A DNA stretch of 64,000 nt from contig NZ_CP094241.1 of the NCBI RefSeq assembly GCF_022749495.1, forward strand, positions 1,984,001 through 2,048,000, written 5' to 3'. Shown here in pieces: positions 24,741-33,360 of the stretch. Numbering within the stretch: position 1 is the stretch's first letter; each line of letters opens with the position of its first letter. Position numbers and translations under genes: made by a program. This DNA comes from Neisseria macacae ATCC 33926 (GTDB taxonomy: Bacteria > Pseudomonadota > Gammaproteobacteria > Burkholderiales > Neisseriaceae). The notes under the pieces are model-generated. The model did no database searches. It was not told where the DNA came from and was given only the letters and a program-made list of their open reading frames with translations.

Positions 24741-26029
24741 AAAAACTCAACACCCAATCGCCCGATTTCCAAGCCGAACTCAAAGCCCTGCTGGCTTTTG
24801 AAACCGCGCAGAATCCCGAAATCGACCGCATTGTCGCCGACATCTGCGCCGACGTGCAAAAGCGCGGCGATGCGGCGCTCATCGAATACACCAACCGCTT
24901 CGACGGCACGTCCGCCCAAACCATAACCGACCTCATCCTCACTCAAGACGATTTGCAGGCCGCGTTTGAGCGTTTGCAGCCCGAAATTCAAACCGCCTTG
25001 AAAACCGCCGCCGCACGCGTCGAAAGCTACCACCAACGCCAAAAAATGGAATCGTGGACCTACGAAGACGAAGACGGCACGCTGTTGGGACAACAAATTA
25101 CACCGCTTGACCGCGTCGGCATTTACGTTCCCGGCGGCAAAGCGGCGTATCCGAGTTCCGTCATCATGAACGCCATGCCCGCCCATGTCGCAGGCGTGAA
25201 AGAAATCATTATGGTCGTCCCCACGCCCAAAGGCGAACGCAACGACATTGTACTTGCCGCCGCCTTCGTCGCGGGCGTCACCAAAGTCTTTACCGTCGGC
25301 GGCGCGCAGGCGGTTGCCGCCCTCGCCTACGGCACCGAGTCCGTACCGCAGGTCGATAAAATCACCGGCCCGGGCAACGCCTTCGTCGCCGCCGCCAAAC
25401 GGCGCGTGTTCGGCGTAGTCGGCATCGACATGGTGGCGGGGCCGTCTGAAATCCTCGTCATCGCCGACGGCACCACGCCCGCCGACTGGGTGGCGATGGA
25501 TTTGTTCAGCCAAGCCGAACACGACGAAATCGCCCAAGCCATCCTCATCGGCACGTCGCAGCCCTATCTCGACGAAGTCCAAGCCGCCATGAACCGCCTC
25601 ATCGAAACCATGCCCCGCCGCGACATCATCGAAGCCTCGCTCGGCAACAGGGGCGCGATGATACTCGCCAAAGACTTGGACGAAGCCTGCGAAATCGCCA
25701 ACTACATTTCCCCCGAACACTTGGAATTGTCGGTAGAAAACCCGCAGGAATGGGCGAAAAAAATCCGCCACGCCGGCGCGATTTTCATGGGACGCTACAC
25801 CAGCGAAAGCCTCGGCGACTACTGCGCCGGCCCCAACCACGTCCTGCCCACCAGCCGCACCGCCCGCTTCTCCTCGCCGCTGGGTACTTACGACTTCCAA
25901 AAACGCTCCAGCCTGATTCAAGTCTCCGAACAAGGCGCGCAGAAACTGGGCAAAACCGCCAGCGTGTTGGCACACGGCGAAAGCCTGACCGCCCACGCGC
26001 GCGCTGCGGAATTCAGGTTGAAAGACTGA
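24737..26029 (+). CDS. hisD: Histidinol dehydrogenase
   Basis: Catalyses the last two steps of histidine synthesis, oxidising L-histidinol to L-histidine with NAD and a bound zinc. The motif GAQAVAALAYGTESVPQVDKITGPGN is partly visible as AVAALAYGTE followed by DKITGPGNAF. The catalytic Glu-His is in SPEHLELSVE, and YCAGPNHVLPT carries a zinc ligand. Its 430 residues are normal. It overlaps the upstream GIY-YIG gene by 4 bp. An AG-type DUS (GCCGTCTGAA) lies in frame at about 25441. Confidence 0.97.
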   Translation: MKKLNTQSPDFQAELKALLAFETAQNPEIDRIVADICADVQKRGDAALIEYTNRFDGTSAQTITDLILTQDDLQAAFERLQPEIQTALKTAAARVESYHQRQKMESWTYEDEDGTLLGQQITPLDRVGIYVPGGKAAYPSSVIMNAMPAHVAGVKEIIMVVPTPKGERNDIVLAAAFVAGVTKVFTVGGAQAVAALAYGTESVPQVDKITGPGNAFVAAAKRRVFGVVGIDMVAGPSEILVIADGTTPADWVAMDLFSQAEHDEIAQAILIGTSQPYLDEVQAAMNRLIETMPRRDIIEASLGNRGAMILAKDLDEACEIANYISPEHLELSVENPQEWAKKIRHAGAIFMGRYTSESLGDYCAGPNHVLPTSRTARFSSPLGTYDFQKRSSLIQVSEQGAQKLGKTASVLAHGESLTAHARAAEFRLKD

Positions 26030-26061
26030 TTCGGTCGAACCCGCCATCCATCAAAAAGCAA

Positions 26062-26101
26062 AGGTCGTCTGAAAACCTGTTTTAGGGTTTTCAGACGACC
26101 T
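26062..26101 (+). terminator. DUS-pair terminator of hisD
   Basis: The arms AGGTCGTCTGAAAACC and GGTTTTCAGACGACCT are perfectly complementary across 16 bp. They lie between hisD and the nucleotidyltransferase gene. Confidence 0.82.
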
Positions 26102-26118
26102 CTATTAAAAGAAACATC

Positions 26119-26877
26119 ATGAAACAAGCCATTCAAGAAAAACTCACCCACATCGCCCATACCGAGCCGCTGCATTTCCTGCTGGCGGTAGAGAGCGGCA
26201 GCCGCGCATGGGGCTTTGCCTCGCCCGACAGCGATTACGACGTGCGTGCCATTTATATCCGTCCGCAGGAATATTATCTGCGAATCGACGAGGCGAAAGA
26301 CACGTTTGAATTTATCGAAAACCAATGGTTTGACGTGGGCGGCTGGGACATCCGCAAAGCGTTGCGCCTGCTGCGGAAAAGCAATGCCACGCTGCTCGAA
26401 TGGCTGCGTTCGCCGATGGTTTATACGCAGGACGATGATTTCACAAGCCGTCTGAACGCGCTTGCGCCGCAATACGCCCAAGCCGCCGCGCTGCTGCACC
26501 ATTATCGCGGCATCGCTGGCAACGCTTTGAGAAACATGGATTTGGCACAACCCGTCAAACTGAAAAAATGGTTTTACGTCTTGCGTCCGCTGCTCGCGGC
26601 ACGGTGGGCAGTCAAACAAGGCGGCATCCCGCCGATGACGCTGGCGGAACTGATGAGCGAATGGCAAACGGACTGCGCCGCCCAAATCGCCGATTTGGTG
26701 GCCATCAAGGCGGAACAGGACGAAAGTTACCTGCATACGCTGTCGCCCGAATTGCAACGATTGACCGTTGATTTATATAACGAAGTTTCCGAATTATCCG
26801 CCCCTGCCACCCAAGCCGCCGACAGCGCGCCGCTGAATGAATTGTTCCGCGAAACTTTGGCGGCGGTAAATGGATAA
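26119..26877 (+). CDS. YcgL-type nucleotidyltransferase (COG3541)
   Basis: 252 residues of the DNA polymerase beta superfamily. The active-site signature is VESGSRAWGFASPDSDYDVR (residues about 23-42), with GS plus the D-x-D pair. The downstream helical region has NATLLEWLRSP and GIAGNALRNM, typical of this group of predicted nucleotidyltransferases. Such minimal enzymes can add nucleotides to tRNA or protein, but the substrate of this subgroup is unknown. It overlaps the next gene by 8 bp. A meningococcal-type DUS core (GCCGTCTGAA) lies inside it at about 26447. A second member follows 409 bp downstream. Confidence 0.85.
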   Translation: MKQAIQEKLTHIAHTEPLHFLLAVESGSRAWGFASPDSDYDVRAIYIRPQEYYLRIDEAKDTFEFIENQWFDVGGWDIRKALRLLRKSNATLLEWLRSPMVYTQDDDFTSRLNALAPQYAQAAALLHHYRGIAGNALRNMDLAQPVKLKKWFYVLRPLLAARWAVKQGGIPPMTLAELMSEWQTDCAAQIADLVAIKAEQDESYLHTLSPELQRLTVDLYNEVSELSAPATQAADSAPLNELFRETLAAVNG

Positions 26878-27193
26878 ATTTATGCATAAAATCATAGGAT
26901 ATAGAGAATTACATACAGAAAATGGCGAGCCTGTTGAAATTACCATGTATCTCCCCTTTTTTTCTGACGAATACAAAGCGTATATTTGCCAGTATAAAAT
27001 AAGCAAATATGATTATTGTGATGAGGGAAGGGCAATCGGTGAAGATATGTTGCAGGCTATTTATTTGGCTATGGTTAAACTTGGCGTTATTCTGTCTCAC
27101 ACCGATTTCTGGAAAAAAGAAAATTTATCTTGGAACGGGGATAAAAATCTTGGATTTCCTTCGATTGATAATTCCAACCAACAGCAGCCGTAA
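26870..27193 (+). CDS. Small protein of unknown function, DUF6968-like
   Basis: 107 residues, no signal peptide. The pattern Y-I-C-Q-Y-K-I, then G-x-A-x-G-x-D-x-x-Q-A-(x)n-L-A-(x)3-L-G, resembles DUF6968. It starts inside the end of the upstream nucleotidyltransferase gene (8-bp overlap), so it is co-translated with it. It is AT-richer than both flanking genes. Two ATG codons are possible (26870 and 26882). It sits between two paralogous YcgL-type genes. Confidence 0.6.
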   Translation: MDKFMHKIIGYRELHTENGEPVEITMYLPFFSDEYKAYICQYKISKYDYCDEGRAIGEDMLQAIYLAMVKLGVILSHTDFWKKENLSWNGDKNLGFPSIDNSNQQQP

Positions 27194-27285
27194 ATTGGAT
27201 TCACAAATCCGACACACACTAAAGGCAGCCTGAAAGTGCAGGCTGCTTTTCAATGCCTAACCACCTCACAAAAGGTCGTCTGAAA

Positions 27286-28347
27286 ATGCTCACCATCGAA
27301 GACTTGCACACACAAAACCTGCTTCTGTTAGAAGCCGTTTCCGGCAGCCGCGCCTACGGTTTGGCGACACCCGAATCCGATACCGACATCAAAGGCGTGT
27401 TTTACCTGCCCAAATCCATGTTTTACGGCATGGAATACATCCCGCAAATCAGCAACGAAACCAACGACATCGTTTATTACGAACTGGGGCGGTTTATCGA
27501 GCTTTTGCTGCAAAGCAACCCGAACACGCTGGAACTGCTCGCCTCGCCGCCCGACTGCGTGCGCTACCGTTCGCCGCTGATGGACGCGTTCAAAACCGAA
27601 TGGTTTGTGTCCAAAGCCTGCCGTCAGAGTTTCGCCGGATACGCCTACGGGCAAATCAAAAAAGCACGCGGGCTAAACAAGAAAATCAGCAACCCGATGT
27701 CGTCTGAAAAGAAAAGCGTACTCGATTTCTGCCACATCGTAGAAGGCGCGCAAACCGTGCCGCTGCAACACTGGCTTTCGCAACGCAGGATGGAGCAACG
27801 GCGCGTCGGTTTGGTCAAAATCGCCCACGCCCGCGAACTCTACGCCCTGTTTTACGACCCCGACGGCACGCGCGGCTACCACGGCGTCGCGCTCAAACCC
27901 GAAGCCACCAACCTCTCCCTCAGCTCCGTTCCCGAAGGCGAAACCCCGCTTGCCTACCTCTCCTTCAACCAAGATGGATACAGCAGCTACTGCCGCGAAT
28001 ACACCTCCTATCAGCAATGGCTGGCGGAACGTAACGAAACGCGCTACCAAGGCACGCAGGCACACGGACAGGGCTACGACGCCAAAAACATGATGCACAC
28101 CTTCCGCCTGCTCGAAACCGCCCGCGACATCGCCCGCCACGGCGAAATCCGCCCGCGCCGCCCCAACCGCGACGAACTGCTCGCCATCAAACGCGGCGAA
28201 TCCTCCTACGAAGACCTGCTGGAAAAAGCAGAACGGCTGATGGCGGAAGTGGAAACAGCGTTTGAGGCTGCCGACCTGCCCGAAACGGTAAATGCTGCTT
28301 CGGCTTTGGCGGCTTTGGTTGAAGTGAGGGAAAGCATTTACGGGTAA
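27286..28347 (+). CDS. Second YcgL-type nucleotidyltransferase
   Basis: 353 residues of the same family as the gene at 26119. The signature is EAVSGSRAYGLATPESDTDI (residues about 15-34), followed by NPNTLELLASP and a long helical C-terminal part with DAKNMMHTFRLL. It is about 100 residues longer than its neighbour. An in-frame ATG at 27253 has no ribosome-binding site, whereas the ATG at 27286 gives the conserved beginning MLTIEDLHTQ. A DUS ends right at this start, so its AAAGG, 10 nt before the ATG, may serve as the Shine-Dalgarno. The function is unknown. Confidence 0.83.
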   Translation: MLTIEDLHTQNLLLLEAVSGSRAYGLATPESDTDIKGVFYLPKSMFYGMEYIPQISNETNDIVYYELGRFIELLLQSNPNTLELLASPPDCVRYRSPLMDAFKTEWFVSKACRQSFAGYAYGQIKKARGLNKKISNPMSSEKKSVLDFCHIVEGAQTVPLQHWLSQRRMEQRRVGLVKIAHARELYALFYDPDGTRGYHGVALKPEATNLSLSSVPEGETPLAYLSFNQDGYSSYCREYTSYQQWLAERNETRYQGTQAHGQGYDAKNMMHTFRLLETARDIARHGEIRPRRPNRDELLAIKRGESSYEDLLEKAERLMAEVETAFEAADLPETVNAASALAALVEVRESIYG

Positions 28348-28446
28348 ATGGCAAAAGGTCGTCTGAAAATGGAAACGGCAAGATTTATCGTGAATGGACT
28401 TTAAAAAATCGCTCCATGTGAACCAAACATCAGCCCCATAAATAAA

Positions 28447-28480
28447 GAGGTCGTCTGAAAACCTGTTTTCAGACGACCTC
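28447..28480. terminator. Bidirectional DUS-pair terminator
   Basis: GAGGTCGTCTGAAAAC faces its complement around a very short loop between the nucleotidyltransferase gene and the convergent adh gene. A single DUS also follows the nucleotidyltransferase stop at about 28354. Confidence 0.82.
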
Positions 28481-28512
28481 TATCTTTTTAAAACTCAATA
28501 ATCTGTTTCAAA

Positions 28513-29553
28513 TCAATCCGCTTCCAAAACCACTTTCATGGCTTGGTTTTCGGCGGCGTGTTTGAACACGTCGTAGGCTTTTTCCAATTCGCTGAATTTG
28601 AAACGGTGGGTCAACATTTTGGTGTAATCGATGGCACTGCTGGAAATTGCCTTCATCAGCATTTCGGTGGTATTGGCGTTTACCAAGCCGGTTGTGATGG
28701 CGAGGTTTTTAATCCAGAGTTTTTCGAGTTTGAAATCAACGGATTGACCGTGTACGCCGACAACGGCGATATGACCGCCCGGTTTGACAATGTCTTGACA
28801 CATATTCCATGTGGCGGGGATGCCGACGGCTTCGATGGCGCAGTCCACTCCGTCGTCGCCGAAGATGGCAAAGACTTGTTTGGATACGTCGCCTGAAGCG
28901 GGGCTGATGGTATGGGTCGCGCCCAATTCTTTCGCCAGTTTCAAACGGTTTTCGTCCATATCGCAGACGATGATGGCGGCGGGGCTGTACAGTTGGGCGG
29001 TCAACAGGGCGGACATACCGACAGGGCCTGCGCCTGCGATGAAGACAGTGTCGCCTGGTTTGACATCGCCGTATTGCACGCCGATTTCGTGGGCGGTCGG
29101 CAAGGCGTCGCTCAACAGCAGCGCAACTTCTTCATTGACGTTGTCAGGCAGCGGAACAAGGCTGTTGTCGGCATAAGGCGTGCGGACGTATTCGGCTTGC
29201 GTGCCGTCGATCATGTAGCCCAAAATCCAGCCGCCGTTGCGGCAGTGTGAATAGAGTTGGATTTTGCAGTTGTCGCAAGTACAGCATTTGCTGACGCATG
29301 AAATAATGACTTTATCACCGACTTTGATGTTTTTTACAGCCTCGCCGACTTCTTCTACAATACCGATGCCTTCATGGCCAAGAATACGGCCGTCGGCGAC
29401 TTCGGGATTTTTGCCTTTCCAAATACCCAAGTCGGTACCGCAAATCGTGGTTTTGATGATTTTCACCACTGCGTCGGTCGGATCGATAATCTGCGGACGG
29501 GGTTTTTCTTCAAAATGGATATCGTTTGCGCCGTGATAAACCATTGCTTTCAT
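28513..29553 (-). CDS. Zinc-dependent alcohol dehydrogenase
   Basis: 346-residue medium-chain dehydrogenase, oxidising alcohols or reducing aldehydes with NAD(P). The catalytic-zinc region contains TTICGTDLGIW and GHEGIGIVEEVG. The structural zinc site has four Cys in SKCCTCDNCKIQLYSHC. The Rossmann glycine motif is AGAGPVGMSALL. This type is common in Neisseria as a propanol-preferring ADH. It is not the glutathione-dependent formaldehyde dehydrogenase AdhC. It has its own promoter and a candidate operator. Confidence 0.9.
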   Translation of the reverse strand: MKAMVYHGANDIHFEEKPRPQIIDPTDAVVKIIKTTICGTDLGIWKGKNPEVADGRILGHEGIGIVEEVGEAVKNIKVGDKVIISCVSKCCTCDNCKIQLYSHCRNGGWILGYMIDGTQAEYVRTPYADNSLVPLPDNVNEEVALLLSDALPTAHEIGVQYGDVKPGDTVFIAGAGPVGMSALLTAQLYSPAAIIVCDMDENRLKLAKELGATHTISPASGDVSKQVFAIFGDDGVDCAIEAVGIPATWNMCQDIVKPGGHIAVVGVHGQSVDFKLEKLWIKNLAITTGLVNANTTEMLMKAISSSAIDYTKMLTHRFKFSELEKAYDVFKHAAENQAMKVVLEAD

Positions 29554-29614
29554 GCTGATACTCCTTGCTTGTTGATAAATAATTTCAATACTGCAATAAA
29601 GTCTCTTTATATGA

Positions 29615-29643
29615 GTTATATACCCCTAAAAAAAATAAGTCAA
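29615..29643 (-). promoter_or_regulatory. Sigma-70 promoter of adh
   Basis: On the minus strand TTGACT (29643-29638) and TATAAC (29620-29615) are separated by exactly 17 nt, a near-consensus promoter about 60 bp upstream of the adh ATG. Confidence 0.7.
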
Positions 29644-29659
29644 TAAGAATTATTTTCAC

Positions 29660-29678
29660 AATGTTATATCATAACATT
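29660..29678. promoter_or_regulatory. Palindromic operator candidate between adh and mutY
   Basis: AATGTTAT-ATC-ATAACATT is a perfect 8-bp inverted repeat with a 3-bp centre. The centre lies about 61 bp before the expected adh transcription start, the classical position of an upstream activator site. It also lies 38 bp before the mutY start, so it could repress that gene. The binding protein is unknown. Confidence 0.5.
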
Positions 29679-29715
29679 TTGTTTTCAATATAAATAAAAC
29701 CACTGATTGATATTA

Positions 29716-30789
29716 ATGAACACACCCACCCCCTTCTCCGAACGGCTCATCCGCTGGCAAAAACAACACGGCAGGCACCACCTCCCTTGGCAGGTCAAAA
29801 ACCCTTATTGCGTTTGGCTTTCCGAAATCATGCTCCAGCAGACGCAGGTCGCCACCGTGTTGGACTACTATCCGCGTTTCTTGGAAAAATTCCCGACCGT
29901 GCAGGCACTTGCCGCCGCGCCGCAAGACGAAGTGTTGTCGTTGTGGGCGGGTTTGGGCTATTACAGCCGCGCACGCAATCTGCACAAAGCCGCGCAACAA
30001 GTCGTCGAACAATTCGGCGGTACGTTTCCGTCGGAGCGTAAAGACTTGGAAACCCTCTGCGGCGTCGGCAGAAGCACCGCCGCCGCTATTTGCGCCTTCT
30101 CCTTCAACCGCCGCGAAACCATTTTGGACGGCAACGTCAAACGCGTGCTCTGCCGCGTGTTCGCCCGCGACGGCAATCCGCAGGATAAAAAATTCGAAAA
30201 CTCGCTCTGGACGCTTGCCGAAAGCCTGCTGCCGTCTGAAAACGCCGATATGCCCGCCTATACGCAGGGCTTGATGGACTTAGGCGCAACCGTGTGCAAA
30301 CGAACAAAACCCTTGTGCCATCAATGCCCGATGACGGACATCTGCGAAGCGAAAAAGCAAAACCGCATCGCCGAGCTGCCGCGCAAAAAAACCGCCCCCG
30401 AAGTGCAAACCCTGCCGCTTTACTGGCTGATTGTCCGCAACCCAGACGGCGAAATCCTGCTGGAAAAACGCCCTACCAAAGGCATTTGGGGCGGCCTGTA
30501 TTGCGTGCCGTGTTTTGAAACCCTGAACGAAACATACGCTTGCGCCGAAAAGCTCGGCATTTTTTCAGACGACCTTTCCGAACAACCCGTCCTCACCCAC
30601 CGCCTGACGCATCGTTTATTGATGATTACGCCGTTTGAAGCGCAAATCAGTTCGCCAGACACGCTGCCCCGTTCTGAAAACGCATCAAAAGATAACTGCC
30701 TCTGGATTAAACCCGAAAATTTGGCGGATTACGGTTTGCCCAAACCGCTGGCAGATTATTTGAAACAACGGCAGCAGGCATTGTTTTAA
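29716..30789 (+). CDS. mutY: Adenine DNA glycosylase
   Basis: Removes adenine mispaired with 8-oxoguanine, limiting G:C to T:A mutation. Catalytic Glu is in WLSEIMLQQTQ. The helix-hairpin-helix and catalytic Asp are in GVGRSTAAAICAF and ILDGNVKRVL. The [4Fe-4S] cluster ligands are Cys in C-x6-C-x2-C-x5-C (CKRTKPLCHQCPMTDIC). A NUDIX-like C-terminal domain (LPLYWLIVRNPDGEILL) senses 8-oxoG. I use the ATG at 29716 rather than an upstream TTG; the product is 357 residues. A DUS inside encodes SDDL, and a GCCGTCTGAA copy lies at about 30232. MutY and DUS density are both relevant to variation in Neisseria. Confidence 0.96.
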   Translation: MNTPTPFSERLIRWQKQHGRHHLPWQVKNPYCVWLSEIMLQQTQVATVLDYYPRFLEKFPTVQALAAAPQDEVLSLWAGLGYYSRARNLHKAAQQVVEQFGGTFPSERKDLETLCGVGRSTAAAICAFSFNRRETILDGNVKRVLCRVFARDGNPQDKKFENSLWTLAESLLPSENADMPAYTQGLMDLGATVCKRTKPLCHQCPMTDICEAKKQNRIAELPRKKTAPEVQTLPLYWLIVRNPDGEILLEKRPTKGIWGGLYCVPCFETLNETYACAEKLGIFSDDLSEQPVLTHRLTHRLLMITPFEAQISSPDTLPRSENASKDNCLWIKPENLADYGLPKPLADYLKQRQQALF

Positions 30790-30884
30790 AAATGCTTGAA
30801 AATCAAACAGGCAGCATCCAACTCTAAAACACAATAAACATACCCGCGCGTTATACAAACCCGCCCGCGCCCGTCAGGAATCCC

Positions 30885-32354
30885 ATGCACACACTCCCCC
30901 TGCTTACCCAACAGTTCGTCGAACTCCCACCGTTTTTCTATTCCCGCGTTTCCCCTGAGCCGCTGACCGCGCCCTATTGGGTCGCCTTCAACACCGATTT
31001 GGCGGCAGAGTTGAATTTGGATACAGATTTTCAGACGACCTCCAACCTTGCCTACCTCAGCGGTAACGCGCCGCAATACGCGCCCGCGCCCATTGCCGGT
31101 GTTTACAGCGGCCATCAGTTCGGCGTTTATACCCCGCGCCTTGGCGACGGGCGCGCGATCTTGATTGGCGATTCCGTCGATGCCGCGGGACAACGCCAAG
31201 AGTGGCAGCTCAAAGGCGCAGGTAAAACGCCCTACTCCCGCTTTGCCGACGGGCGCGCCGTCTTGCGCTCCTCCATCCGCGAATACCTCTGTTCCGAAGC
31301 CATGCACGGTCTCGGCATCCCCACGACCCGCGCCCTCGCCCTGTGCGGCAGCGACGACCCCGTTTATCGCGAAACCGTCGAAACCGCCGCCGTCCTGACC
31401 CGCATCGCCCCGAGCTTTCTGCGCTTCGGCCATTTCGAATACTTCTATTACACCGGCCGCGAAGCCGAAATCCAACAACTTGCCGACTACCTCATCCGGC
31501 ATTACTACCCCGGCTGCCAAGATGCCGACAATCCCTACGCCGCCCTGTTGGAACAAATCCGCAACCATACCGCCGATACCGTCGCCGCATGGCAAAGCGT
31601 CGGCTTCTGCCACGGCGTGATGAATACCGACAACATGTCTGCACTGGGGCTGACCATAGACTACGGCCCCTTCGGTTTCCTCGACGACTACGACCGCCGC
31701 CACGTCTGCAACCATTCCGACACCCAAGGCCGCTACGCCTACAATGCCCAGCCCTTCGTCGCCCATTGGAATTTCTCCGCCCTCGCCTCCTGCTTCGATG
31801 CCCTCGTCCCACACAACACCCTCGAACAACTCATTGACGGCTGGACAGAAGTTTTTCAGACGACCTATTTAGAGAAAATGCGCCGAAAACTCGGTTTGCA
31901 GCAAGCAGACAAAAGAGACGACGAAAGCCTTATCGCCGACCTCTTCGCCGCCCTGCAAGACCAAAAAACCGACTTCACCCTGTTTTTCAGAAATCTGTCC
32001 GAAGTCGGCAATACACACGGCGAACCCCTCCCGTCCAAACTCGAACAGACCTTCAAAAACGGCGTCCCGCCCGCCTTCATCCGCTGGCTCGGACGCTACC
32101 GCCAACGCCTGCGCGCCGAAAACAGCGTTCCCGCCGAACGCGCAATACACATGAACCGGACCAACCCGCTCTACATCCTGCGCAACTACCTTGCCGAACA
32201 GGCCATCGCCCAAGCCCAAAACGGCGACTACCGCGAAATCGAACGCCTGCGCCGCTGCCTCGCCCGTCCCTTTGACGAACAGGCAGAGTTCGCCGACCTT
32301 GCCGAACCGCCGCCCGAAGGCAGCATTCCGGTTTGCGTCAGTTGTTCAAGTTAG
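30885..32354 (+). CDS. selO: Protein adenylyltransferase SelO (YdiU)
   Basis: A pseudokinase-fold enzyme that transfers AMP from ATP to Ser/Thr/Tyr of target proteins, part of the redox stress response. Recognisable blocks are SGHQFGVYTPRLGDGRA, QLKGAGKTPYSRFADGRAVL, REYLCSEAMHGLGIPTTRAL and HGVMNTDNMSALGLTIDYGP, which contains the metal-binding Asn/Asp. Its 489 residues match the family. The C-terminus ends CVSCSS; bacterial SelO has Cys where the eukaryotic form has selenocysteine. Two DUS copies are read in frame as FQTT. Confidence 0.96.
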   Translation: MHTLPLLTQQFVELPPFFYSRVSPEPLTAPYWVAFNTDLAAELNLDTDFQTTSNLAYLSGNAPQYAPAPIAGVYSGHQFGVYTPRLGDGRAILIGDSVDAAGQRQEWQLKGAGKTPYSRFADGRAVLRSSIREYLCSEAMHGLGIPTTRALALCGSDDPVYRETVETAAVLTRIAPSFLRFGHFEYFYYTGREAEIQQLADYLIRHYYPGCQDADNPYAALLEQIRNHTADTVAAWQSVGFCHGVMNTDNMSALGLTIDYGPFGFLDDYDRRHVCNHSDTQGRYAYNAQPFVAHWNFSALASCFDALVPHNTLEQLIDGWTEVFQTTYLEKMRRKLGLQQADKRDDESLIADLFAALQDQKTDFTLFFRNLSEVGNTHGEPLPSKLEQTFKNGVPPAFIRWLGRYRQRLRAENSVPAERAIHMNRTNPLYILRNYLAEQAIAQAQNGDYREIERLRRCLARPFDEQAEFADLAEPPPEGSIPVCVSCSS

Positions 32355-32374
32355 ACGTTGAAGAAGACAGACAA

Positions 32375-32405
32375 AAAGGTCGTCTGAAAATATTCAGACG
32401 ACCTT
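32375..32405 (+). terminator. DUS-pair terminator after selO
   Basis: AAGGTCGTCTGAAAA and TATTCAGACGACCTT face each other with almost no loop, 20 bp after the selO stop and about 100 bp before trpF. Confidence 0.75.
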
Positions 32406-32508
32406 GACCGTAAAGAACGATATCAACAAAAATACGCCCATGCCCCATTTCAACGGCGGCACATCTTTTGCAACCAACCGAACAGACCGACCCAAAAAAG
32501 GAAAACAG

Positions 32509-33132
32509 ATGAAAACCATCCGCATCAAAATCTGCGGCATCACCCGCCCCGAAGACGCCCGAAAAGCCGCCGAGCTGGACGTCGATGCCATCGGTTTGGT
32601 TTTTTACGCCGCCAGCAAACGCGCCGTCACGCCCGAACAGGCAAAAAAAATCGTGGCAGCCCTTCCCCCTTTCGTCTCCGTCGTTGCCTTATTCGTCAAT
32701 GAAACAGCAGAAACCATCCGCGAAACCCTCCGGCAAGTGCCCATCGACATCATCCAATTTCACGGCGACGAAGACGATGAATTTTGCCGTCAGTTTGACC
32801 GCCCCTATCTCAAAGCCATACGCGTCCAATCCGCTTCAGACATTGAAACCGCACAAACCCGATTCCCCAACGCCCGCGCCCTGCTGTTTGATGCCTACCA
32901 TCCCAACGAATACGGCGGCACAGGTCTGAGCTTTGACTGGACGCTGCTGCCGGACCATCTGACCAAACCTTGGATTCTGGCAGGCGGCTTAACTCCGCAA
33001 AATATTGCAGCAGCCATCCAAACCAGCAATGCGGTGGCAGTCGATGTTTCAGGTGGCGTGGAAAGTGCCGGCGGCATCAAAGACGAAGCCAAAATGGCTA
33101 CCTTCATCCAAGCCGTCCGCGCCATTCGGTAA
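32509..33132 (+). CDS. trpF: Phosphoribosylanthranilate isomerase
   Basis: Third step of the tryptophan branch: Amadori rearrangement of phosphoribosylanthranilate. The TIM barrel begins IRIKICGITRPEDA, with the catalytic Cys in KICG, and the later catalytic Asp lies in LLFDAYHPNEYGGTG. The phosphate site ILAGGLTPQNI and VDVSGGVES follow. An upstream in-frame ATG at 32404 lies in the DUS hairpin. The ATG at 32509 has AAGGAAAACAG before it and gives 207 residues, the usual size. It is monocistronic here. Confidence 0.96.
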   Translation: MKTIRIKICGITRPEDARKAAELDVDAIGLVFYAASKRAVTPEQAKKIVAALPPFVSVVALFVNETAETIRETLRQVPIDIIQFHGDEDDEFCRQFDRPYLKAIRVQSASDIETAQTRFPNARALLFDAYHPNEYGGTGLSFDWTLLPDHLTKPWILAGGLTPQNIAAAIQTSNAVAVDVSGGVESAGGIKDEAKMATFIQAVRAIR

Positions 33133-33325
33133 ACCTTTTGGTCAAAAAAAGCGTTGGTGCATTTTATGCCGTTTTATATGGAACAGGTATCCTGTATCTT
33201 ATACAACACACAACTTACCCATTGATTTATATAGATTTTAAAAAGAACAGGGCAATTACCTGACATTTGGCAAGCAGAAAATCCGCCGTTTTCTCAAAAA
33301 ATAGAAAATTTTTTCATATAAAAAT

Positions 33326-33354
33326 TTGACAAAACGATGCCTTTCGTAGATAAT
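33326..33354 (+). promoter_or_regulatory. Promoter of small RNA 1
   Basis: Perfect -35 TTGACA (33326-33331), 17-nt spacer, -10 GATAAT (33349-33354), preceded by an A/T-rich stretch resembling an UP element. No coding start follows. Confidence 0.75.
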
Positions 33355-33360
33355 AACGCC

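Noticed and set aside
24692..26047. A 451-codon open frame antisense to hisD
   Set aside because: Long only because high-GC codons of hisD leave few stops on the opposite strand.
30786..31829. A 347-codon Gly/Val-rich frame antisense to selO
   Set aside because: Low-complexity composition typical of antisense reading; selO is certain.
33133..33263. A short frame continuing after trpF
   Set aside because: No start signal or family resemblance; the region is better explained as trpF 3' sequence before the sRNA promoter.
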